A stretch of 13,134 bases of DNA from JASHVB01 sp049522565 (lineage in GTDB: Bacteria > Pseudomonadota > Alphaproteobacteria > Acetobacterales > Acetobacteraceae), in contig JBEKNT010000167.1 in NCBI GenBank assembly GCA_049522565.1, positions 1 to 13,134 on the forward strand. Reading direction: 5' to 3'. Every line of letters begins with the position of its first letter. Positions within the stretch are counted from its first letter, which is position 1. The position numbers were made by a program, and so were the translations under genes. The notes beneath the pieces are model-generated. The model saw only the letters and a list, made by a program, of their open reading frames with translations. It searched no databases and was not told where the DNA came from. This document shows positions 6,721-13,134 of this stretch, in pieces.

Positions 6721-9700
6721 CTAGCGCACGCCATCGGGCGGGGCGAACCCGGCGGCCAGCAGCAGGCCGCGGATCACCTCCGCCGGGGGCGGATTGGGAT
6801 GCGGAACCGTGCCGAGCACGGCGGGCCGCACCAGGGTGGTCGGCGCATCCGGCGGCACGCTCGCCTCCAGCAGATAGTGGCCGGGCGCAAGCTGCCGCAG
6901 CATCGACACGCCCCGCGCCAGCGTCACGCCATGCTCGTCCAGCAGGCGCGCCTCCACCCGATCCGGATCGGCGCGGACGCCGAGCCCGACGAGGCCGGCC
7001 GCCGCGACGTTGAAGCCGAACACCGCAGCGTTGCCGGGTGCGATGGCCACCGGCGTGCCGACGCCCTCGGTTGCCTGCACCACCGGCGTGCCGGACAGCT
7101 CCAGCGAGCCGGACAGCGACCCGTCCTGCGGCGCCAGGATATGCAGCAGCGTGTCGCCGGCCGGGAGATAGCGGGCCGTCGCCACGCCCTTGGCGAACAG
7201 CACCGGCGGGTCGTTGCCGATCGCCACGATGGCCGGGGCGGTGCCGGAGAGCCGCAGCAGGACGGGGGCGCCGGGCGACAGATGCAACGCCATCGCCTCG
7301 CCGGTCAGCGTGACCCACCCCGGCAGCGTCACGTCGCGCGGCGGCGTGGCCGGCCAGGGCGAGACGCCGGCTCCCTCGATCCACAGCGCCAGCGGTCCGG
7401 CGCCATGCGTCACCACCGCCTGCGCCGGGCCGTCCAGTCCGACCACGCGCCCCTGTCGCACCTGGCCGTCCGGCCGCACGACCGTTGCCGTCGCGTCGCC
7501 CGCCAGGGTCAGACGCTGCCCCGGCTGCGCAATCAGAGGCAGCACAAAGGACCCGCCCGCCCCGAAGAAGCGGCGGAACACGGCGCCGGGCGCCAGGCTT
7601 GGCGCCGCCGCCGCCGCCGTCACGCTCAGCGCCGCCGGCACCGGCGCATCGCCGGTATTGACCAGCAACGCATCGGCCCAGTCCCCGGTCAGGCTGCGGC
7701 TGAGCGCTGCGTCGCCCGACCACGCGGTGACGGCGCTCGCCTGCTGCCACCCCGCCACCAGCGCGGCCCCTGGCGCCAAGCTGACGTCCAGCCGCTTCAG
7801 GCCCGCCGGCAGCGCCAGTTTCAGCGCGGCATGCGGCGGCAACAGGCCGGCAAAGGACTGGTCCACCGCCACGTCCGGCTGCAGCGCCAGGTCGGCACGG
7901 CGCAACCGCAGCCGCAGCGCCGCGTCGCCGCCGGCGTTCCAGGCGCGCAGCGCCGGTCCGCCGCACAGTGCGAAGGCGCTGCCCGGTGCAACGCCCATCC
8001 CCCGGCCGGCGTCCAACCCGGGCTGGCCGAGCCCGGACTCGGCGACATAGCCGCACAGCGCCGAACCCGGCGCCGCCGCCAACCGCATGGTCGCGTGTCC
8101 GCCTGCCGGCACCGCCGCGGCCAACGAGCCGTGCGCCGCCTGCACCACCGCAAGGCTCGGCGCGGTCTGCTGCGGCGACAGCAGCCAGACTGCCTCCGAT
8201 TGCGCCACGATCGTGCCATTCGCCAGCGGTTCCGCCGGTTGCTCTGGCACCGAGGCCGCCAGCAGCCCCGGATCGGCCGCCTCGAGCCGCAGCATGAGGC
8301 CACCCGGATCGGCCACCGGCGCGGCAAACCAAGGTCGCGTAATGCCGCCAAGTGCGACGGGGGCGAGGGTCACCGGGCCGATCGGCCCCGGAGCCGCGGT
8401 GATTGCGCGCGCCGCCACCCGGATCGGCACCGTGCCGCCATCCACCGCCCACACCGCCAACCGCCGGGGCGTCGTGGCACTCGCGATGGGCACCGCGACG
8501 ATCGGTGCCAGACCCTGGCCCTGTCCCAGGGTCCGCCACGAGCCATCGGCGCCCTGTTCCTCAAGCGCGAGGATCAGTTCGACGGGCGCTTCCGCGGCTG
8601 CCACCAGCAGGCTGCCGGGGTTCGATGGCGCCAACGTCACCTGCTGCACACCGCCGGCTGTCAGTGCGACGGCTCCATCGGTGGGCAAGGCAACGTCCGG
8701 CTGCGCTTGCGGCAGGAGCAAAGTGATCTGGGTGCGAGCCGGGGACCGGCTGGGGGCGGTCTGGTCATCGGAGGCCGGCCCCGCATTGTCCTGGGCAGTG
8801 TCACTGTTGGTTGCCTGGCCGGCATCGTTGTCGCTGCTATTGGCCTGGTCATTGTCGTTGTTGTTGGCCTGGGCGCTGTCGTTGCCGTTGGCTGCGCCGC
8901 TGTCGTTGTTGTTATTGGCCTGGCCGCTATCGTTGTCGCTGCTGCTGGCCGCGCCGTTGCTGTCGCTGGCGGCCTGATCGTTGTTGTCCTGGCTGGCACC
9001 CTGGCCCGTGCTGTCCTGGTTCTGGCCCGCATTGTCCGCATCCTGGCCAGCGCCCATCCCGCCGTCGCTGCTCTGATCGGCGGCATCATTGGTCGCACTG
9101 TCATCAGTCCCCGCGGTTGCCGAGGCGCCAGGCGGCGCCAGCGGTGCCAGCACCAGGCGATAGCGGCCGGCTGGCAGCACCCGCGACACCGCGATGTTCC
9201 AATCATCGGTGCGTCCCGCGGCGCGGGCCAGCACATGCCCGACTTCGTCACGCAGTTCCGCCCGCAACGGCACGCGGCCGAAGCTGGTCAACGCCACCAC
9301 CCGCGGCACCGCGATCGCGAACGGCAGCTCGGCCGGCAGGGTCACGCGCCGCGCCACGTCCGGCTGTAGCTCCTCGCTATGCAGCGCAATCGTGTACGCC
9401 AGCCGGTCGTTGCGCCCGAGGCTGCGTGCCTCGACGCGATACGCTCCCGCCGGCAGGGCAATTTTGAACGGAGTCCCGGCGATCAGGCGGCCGAGCGAAG
9501 GCGTGGCCGGATCGGCGGTTACCGCCTGGAGTGTGGCACCCATGCCGTCGCCGGTAACAGTCAGCGACACGTTCGCCGGTCCCGCGAGGGCGAAGATCCA
9601 GGTATCGGGGGTGCGTGCATCGTCCCGGCCGGGCGGCTCCCGCCACTCCAGGGATTGCGCTGCATCGAATGGCAGCGGGTGCGGACCGTGGCCGGTCAGC

Positions 9701-12700
9701 GCCACTGGTCGCACGACTTGCCGCAGGCGCGCGACAACGCGGGCCTCGACGCTTGGTGGCTGGACGATCAGCCGATACCGGCCAGGAGCAAGATCCTGGT
9801 CGATCGACGACAGGTCGCCGGCGGCGCGGAGCGGCCAGCCGTCCGCGTCCTCCAACCGCGCGGTGAAGGTGCGTCCGTCCCCGAGCAAATCGAGATGGTA
9901 ACGGCCGGCGGTGGCAATCCGGATCTGCAAGGCCACGCCACGCCCCGGCGTCACGGTCGCCCGCGCGCTGCCCGCGGGCAGCAGCTCGGCCCCCTCGGCC
10001 AGCGGCGTCTCGCTGGCGCTGACCCCCAGGTGCCCGGCCGAGTCCTGCGCCGTGACGTCCAGCCGATAGCGGCCGGCACGCAAATAGCGTTGCAGCAGCA
10101 TGTTCTGGCCAACACCGTTGGCGGCGGCCTCGCCCAGCACCGGGATGAAGCCCGTGCCGATGCGGCCGGCTGTCTTGAGGCGGCCGGTGGTCTGCACCCG
10201 ATAGAGGCCGCCCTGCCCCACGCTCAGCGCGAAGCTCGCCTGCTTGCCGCGGTCCAGGTCGAGGAACTCCGGCTGACCATCCCGCAGCGCCGTCAGGGTT
10301 GCGGCCAGCGCCGGTTCGGGTGCGGCCGATTGCGCCTCGGGCAGCAGCGCCACCACAAGTGTCCGGGCCTGGTCGGCGGCGGGAAGCGTGACCGTCGTCG
10401 CTTCACCGGCCACGATGGTGCTGCTCTGGAGCATGCGGCGGGCGGCGATGTCGCGCACCGCCAAGCTGCCGGCGGCGCGGGCATGCACCGCCAGCGTGAA
10501 CGGATCGCCGGCCGGCACGGTCTCGACCACCGGACCATCGGCCAGCTCGATCGGGGCGCGCCGCATCACCAGGGCGGCGGGGGCGGCGGGCTCGCGGTTC
10601 ACCAGCAGCGCCAGCCGATGCTGCGCGTCGATCGCTTGCTCGCCCAGCGGCAGCACCGGCGCCTCCGGTCCGGGCGGCGCCGGCGCGGGCGGGATCAGGC
10701 CGGGCGGGCCGAGCGTCAGGTCGAGAATGCCGATCGCGTTCGGCTTCGGAGTCAGCACCAGCGTGTACCAGCCAGGGGACAGCGCCCAACTGGTCGCGGC
10801 GGTGCCGTTCCCCGTCGCGTTCAGCACCGCCCCTTCCGGTGTGGTGACGCGGGCGGTCAGTGCCGGCCCCTCGGCATGCACCGCCACCGTGACGACGCCG
10901 GTCGCATGGAACAGCAGCGCGCCGGGGCCGCGCAGGTTGAAACGGGTACGCCAGGCCTGGCCCGGGCCGACGGACGGAACACCGGGCGAGGCGAGGACCT
11001 CGGCGGACCCCGACCGCTCGCCTGTCGTCGCATCGACGGAAAACCTGACCAGCATCGCGGCAGCCGGCAGTTCATCGCCGCCATTCGCCGGCTCCTGCAC
11101 CGCTAGCCAATAACGCCCCGGCCGATCGGCTGAGACATTGCCCAGCGGACCAAGGGAGGCTGGTTGGCTGGCGGCCAACGGACGCAAGGTGAATGCCTGC
11201 CCGGGCGCCGCCCGCAGCGTGACGGAGCGCTGCGTGGCCGGCTTGCCCGGCAGGTCCAACAGCGCGGCCCGTGCACGGTCGGTCTTTGCCATCTCGGCGC
11301 TCAGTGTGTCCGCGCCCGGTGCCGCCGCACTGAGATGCGCCTCCGCCGGCTGGGGCAGGATCAGCAGCGCACGCGCGGCGTCCGGTGGGACATCGAACAG
11401 TTCGGAGCCGAACACGCCAACCTGCCGCGACACGCCGCCCGCCAGCAGATCGGCGGTGCGGCCGGTGCGCAGGTAGAATGGGTCGTCGGGGACGCCGTCG
11501 GCCCAGGGCAGTCTCGGCCCGCCATAGGCGGTGACCAGGTAGGTGCCGGGTGGCAGGTTGCCGGACAGGACGATGTCGGTCATCGGGTGCGCCGGCGTCT
11601 CGGCGATGGTGTCGGTGGTCTGCGGCACCGCCACCAGGTCACGCCCGTCGCGCCATACTGTCAGCGCGGCGAGGCTACGACCGGCAGCCTCGATGCGCGT
11701 CGGCACCGAATCATCCCCGACCACCAGCCAGAACGACTGGGATTGCAGGTCGCGCAGGGTCATGGCGACCGGCAGATAGCCCGGGGAAAGCAGGGCGGGA
11801 CCGGCCGCGACGAACGGGGTCAACGAGAGGGTGGTGTCGCCGGTGGCGGCCGGATCGCCGAAGGCGCGGACCTTGTAGGTCCCGGTGTCGAGCAGGGCGT
11901 CGATGCGGCCATCCTGCTTGCCGGGCCAGCCCTGGCGTTCACCGGGACCGGTCAGCATGTCAACGAGTTGCAGCGCGGTGCCGGTGGGGCTCGCGGCGCG
12001 CAGGGCGAAGCGCCCGGGGGTCGTGACGTGCAGCAGGACGTCGGTTTCGCCGGCCGTTGGGAAGCGCTCGCGCTCCAGGGTCCCCGCACTGTCGGGGATG
12101 GCGGGCAGGCCGGTTGCCGGCTGCGCCGCGGCAAATTCCGGAGTGGCAGGCGCTTGCGCGGCCGGCATGCTGGCCGGCGGGTGGGTCGCTGTGGCGGGCG
12201 GCGTTGCGACGTTCGCTGTAGCGGGCGGCGTTGCGACGTTCGGCGCGGCGGGCGGGGTTGCGATATTCGGTGCGGCTGCCGCGCCCTGCGGCTTGATTGT
12301 CGCTGATCCCGGCGTAGCCGCCGCGACCGGAGACTGGGCTGGTGTCCCGGCCAACGCGGCGAGCCGGTCGGCATAAGCCGCGGCAAGGCACGCTTCCGGA
12401 TTGCTCGCGCCTGCTTCCGCCTGGTGCGCTTTGGCAATGCAGATCGCTCGGTTATGCGCCCAACTCCGTTGGGCTCCTCGGATTGACTCGGCGTTTGCGC
12501 CATTGCGCTGCAACGCCGCCGCGTAGGCGGCTGCCACGTCGCTATCGAGCTGACGCAGCTTTGCCGAGGCGCAGATCGCCCGATCGACGGGGTCCTGCGC
12601 CTTCGCGCAGTCGAAGCTCTGGGCCATGGCGGATGACGGCAGCAGCCACCAGCCGAGGACGCAAGCCAAGGCGATGCGGCGCGCTGCGCGACGAACGGAC

Positions 12701-12744
12701 CAGCAGCGGCGATCGGGAGCCGGACCCGTTGGACCTGCGATCAT
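6721..12744 (-). CDS. Giant secreted protein: LprI/DUF1311-type domain fused to a long array of PPC-like beta modules
   Basis: A 2,007-residue exported protein. Residues 1-41 are a Sec signal peptide (Arg-rich start, core A-L-A-C-V-L-G-W-W-L-L, cleavage after A-M-A41). Residues 44-131 match the LprI/DUF1311 family: four cysteines (46, 58, 102, 119), D-R-A-I-C, L-D-S-D-V-A-A-A-Y, Q-R-S-W...R-A-I-C and C-L-A-A-A-Y-A-D-R. In mycobacterial LprI this domain is linked to lysozyme inhibition; in most bacteria its role is unknown. A Pro/Ala/Thr linker with 9-residue repeats follows (about 132-230). The rest is beta-rich with at least ten L-x-PG-x-Y-x-L type motifs, for example near 983-995, 1095-1106, 1189-1200 and 1950-1962, as in PPC (bacterial pre-peptidase C-terminal) modules. 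An Asn/Asp/Gln/Ser-rich spacer (about 1214-1327) splits the array. There is no protease domain, membrane anchor or sorting signal. ATG at 12744 is preceded by GGAGG ten bases upstream. A structural or ligand-binding envelope role is inferred. Confidence 0.9.
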   Translation of the reverse strand: MIAGPTGPAPDRRCWSVRRAARRIALACVLGWWLLPSSAMAQSFDCAKAQDPVDRAICASAKLRQLDSDVAAAYAAALQRNGANAESIRGAQRSWAHNRAICIAKAHQAEAGASNPEACLAAAYADRLAALAGTPAQSPVAAATPGSATIKPQGAAAAPNIATPPAAPNVATPPATANVATPPATATHPPASMPAAQAPATPEFAAAQPATGLPAIPDSAGTLERERFPTAGETDVLLHVTTPGRFALRAASPTGTALQLVDMLTGPGERQGWPGKQDGRIDALLDTGTYKVRAFGDPAATGDTTLSLTPFVAAGPALLSPGYLPVAMTLRDLQSQSFWLVVGDDSVPTRIEAAGRSLAALTVWRDGRDLVAVPQTTDTIAETPAHPMTDIVLSGNLPPGTYLVTAYGGPRLPWADGVPDDPFYLRTGRTADLLAGGVSRQVGVFGSELFDVPPDAARALLILPQPAEAHLSAAAPGADTLSAEMAKTDRARAALLDLPGKPATQRSVTLRAAPGQAFTLRPLAASQPASLGPLGNVSADRPGRYWLAVQEPANGGDELPAAAMLVRFSVDATTGERSGSAEVLASPGVPSVGPGQAWRTRFNLRGPGALLFHATGVVTVAVHAEGPALTARVTTPEGAVLNATGNGTAATSWALSPGWYTLVLTPKPNAIGILDLTLGPPGLIPPAPAPPGPEAPVLPLGEQAIDAQHRLALLVNREPAAPAALVMRRAPIELADGPVVETVPAGDPFTLAVHARAAGSLAVRDIAARRMLQSSTIVAGEATTVTLPAADQARTLVVALLPEAQSAAPEPALAATLTALRDGQPEFLDLDRGKQASFALSVGQGGLYRVQTTGRLKTAGRIGTGFIPVLGEAAANGVGQNMLLQRYLRAGRYRLDVTAQDSAGHLGVSASETPLAEGAELLPAGSARATVTPGRGVALQIRIATAGRYHLDLLGDGRTFTARLEDADGWPLRAAGDLSSIDQDLAPGRYRLIVQPPSVEARVVARLRQVVRPVALTGHGPHPLPFDAAQSLEWREPPGRDDARTPDTWIFALAGPANVSLTVTGDGMGATLQAVTADPATPSLGRLIAGTPFKIALPAGAYRVEARSLGRNDRLAYTIALHSEELQPDVARRVTLPAELPFAIAVPRVVALTSFGRVPLRAELRDEVGHVLARAAGRTDDWNIAVSRVLPAGRYRLVLAPLAPPGASATAGTDDSATNDAADQSSDGGMGAGQDADNAGQNQDSTGQGASQDNNDQAASDSNGAASSSDNDSGQANNNNDSGAANGNDSAQANNNDNDQANSSDNDAGQATNSDTAQDNAGPASDDQTAPSRSPARTQITLLLPQAQPDVALPTDGAVALTAGGVQQVTLAPSNPGSLLVAAAEAPVELILALEEQGADGSWRTLGQGQGLAPIVAVPIASATTPRRLAVWAVDGGTVPIRVAARAITAAPGPIGPVTLAPVALGGITRPWFAAPVADPGGLMLRLEAADPGLLAASVPEQPAEPLANGTIVAQSEAVWLLSPQQTAPSLAVVQAAHGSLAAAVPAGGHATMRLAAAPGSALCGYVAESGLGQPGLDAGRGMGVAPGSAFALCGGPALRAWNAGGDAALRLRLRRADLALQPDVAVDQSFAGLLPPHAALKLALPAGLKRLDVSLAPGAALVAGWQQASAVTAWSGDAALSRSLTGDWADALLVNTGDAPVPAALSVTAAAAAPSLAPGAVFRRFFGAGGSFVLPLIAQPGQRLTLAGDATATVVRPDGQVRQGRVVGLDGPAQAVVTHGAGPLALWIEGAGVSPWPATPPRDVTLPGWVTLTGEAMALHLSPGAPVLLRLSGTAPAIVAIGNDPPVLFAKGVATARYLPAGDTLLHILAPQDGSLSGSLELSGTPVVQATEGVGTPVAIAPGNAAVFGFNVAAAGLVGLGVRADPDRVEARLLDEHGVTLARGVSMLRQLAPGHYLLEASVPPDAPTTLVRPAVLGTVPHPNPPPAEVIRGLLLAAGFAPPDGVR
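8740..9125 (-). repeat. Low-complexity repeat region coding the Asn/Asp/Gln/Ser-rich spacer
   Basis: On the minus strand this stretch codes about 120 residues almost wholly made of N, D, Q, S, G and A, with irregular repeats such as Q-A-N-N-N, S-D-N-D and D-S-G-Q-A. At DNA level, runs related to GTCGTTGTTGTTGGCCTGG recur between 8800 and 8990. The frame stays open throughout. Such acidic, unstructured spacers separate folded modules in large surface proteins. The repeats are imperfect, so length may vary between strains by slippage or recombination. Confidence 0.75.
12191..12271 (-). repeat. Three tandem 27-bp repeats coding a Pro/Ala/Thr linker
   Basis: Units at 12191-12217, 12218-12244 and 12245-12271 are nearly identical; the first two differ at few bases and the third has drifted. 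Each codes nine residues of the type A-N-V-A-T-P-P-A-T. They lie just after the LprI-like domain of the giant protein and form a flexible linker. Being multiples of three, gain or loss of units keeps the frame. Confidence 0.85.
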
Positions 12745-13100
12745 CAGGAGGCGACCTCCGGCCGGATCAGTCGGTTGGCATCGAAGTGGAGCAGCAGGCC
12801 GATTGACGGGTGCGGCCAGGAACAGGGTTTCGCCGCAGCATAGCGCGATCCGTGCTGCCCGAGCATAGGATCTGCATCACCCTGCTCGGTTGTCGCCATC
12901 CTGCTTGAACGGCAACCGCAGCGCGGGCCGGAGCCGCGTCAGGGTGACCCTGAACTGGAAGGACGGGTTGGGATATTCGCATGTCGCACACGTCACCATC
13001 GACGTCGCGCTCAACCTGGTCCGAGTCGAACCCGCTCGACGTTTAGTGACCGTCCGGGAACATTCGTGTCAGTTGCCTGCGGATCGAAACCTCCGCGTCT
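12745..13100. other. Upstream region of the giant gene; no gene seen
   Basis: About 355 GC-rich bases without a convincing coding frame. The minus-strand frame 12991-12767 has no ribosome site or recognisable motif. The ribosome site GGAGG for the giant gene (12759-12755) is followed by its own complement, CCTCC (12751-12747), so a 5-bp hairpin with a 3-base loop could hide it. TATGCT at 12842-12837 and again at 12868-12863 (minus strand) might be -10 elements, but neither has a good -35. The promoter of the giant gene is probably here but is not resolved. Confidence 0.4.
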
Positions 13101-13120
13101 TGGCCGGCGAAGGCCGGCCA
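13101..13120. repeat. REP-like palindrome at the right edge
   Basis: TGGCCGGC (13101-13108) and GCCGGCCA (13113-13120) form a perfect 8-bp stem with a GAAG loop. The flanks GTCT before and CCCACGAC after resemble the short palindromic units with GGCCGG...CCACGAC that are scattered between genes in GC-rich alphaproteobacteria. It may be a REP unit, a terminator of a gene beyond the edge, or both. There is no T-run on the plus strand within the window. Confidence 0.5.
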
Positions 13121-13134
13121 CCCACGACTTTGCT

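Noticed and set aside
6620..8539. 639-residue minus-strand open frame
   Set aside because: Same strand as the giant gene but shifted frame; Gly/Arg/Ala low-complexity translation, clearly an out-of-frame shadow.
8800..8990. Repeated GTTGTTGGCCTGG-like units as a CRISPR or regulatory array
   Set aside because: The units are irregular, have no spacers of constant length and keep the giant gene's frame open; they code the Asn/Asp-rich spacer.
6799..9369. 856-residue plus-strand open frame
   Set aside because: Antisense to the 2,007-residue gene; Arg/Gln/His-rich composition without recognisable features.
9379..11106. 575-residue plus-strand open frame
   Set aside because: Antisense shadow of the giant gene, no protein features.
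12767..12991. 74-residue minus-strand frame upstream of the giant gene
   Set aside because: No ribosome site, no motif, and composition of chance coding.

Overview
The window is mostly GC-rich DNA with long overlapping open frames on both strands. It codes for exported proteins of Gram-negative type and most resembles a high-GC alphaproteobacterium (Acetobacteraceae/Rhodospirillales is my guess from style, not from a search). Two very large minus-strand genes fill about three quarters of it. Both encode proteins with Sec-type signal peptides, so both products should work in the periplasm or envelope.

Layout from left to right. Positions 1-3749 (-) hold the first 1,249 residues of a bacterial alpha-2-macroglobulin; its C-terminal thioester region lies beyond the left edge. 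Positions 3750-4450 have no convincing gene and become AT-rich, with an almost perfect 110-bp inverted repeat at 4216-4325. Positions 4451-5431 (-) and 5724-6581 (+) are two divergent genes of unknown function. The first has a probable uracil-DNA-glycosylase-like fold in its N-terminal half. The second carries a WDWW-DLGGR motif that I associate with phage-type hypothetical proteins. A 113-bp element with terminal inverted repeats (6578-6690) begins inside the stop codon of the second gene. Positions 6721-12744 (-) encode a 2,007-residue secreted protein: an LprI/DUF1311-type four-cysteine domain, a Pro/Ala repeat linker, a long array of PPC-like beta modules with recurring L-x-PG-x-Y motifs, and an Asn/Asp/Gln-rich spacer. 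Positions 12745-13134 are the upstream region, ending in a REP-like palindrome.

Reading of the whole: the two giant envelope genes lie on the same strand in the order LprI-PPC giant, then alpha-2-macroglobulin. They are separated by about 3 kb of less GC-rich accessory DNA bounded by repeat elements. This fits an ancestral pair of envelope proteins, one a protease trap and one carrying a lysozyme-inhibitor-like domain, later split by an inserted cassette. The split is an inference. The domains, signal peptides and repeats can be read directly in the sequence.
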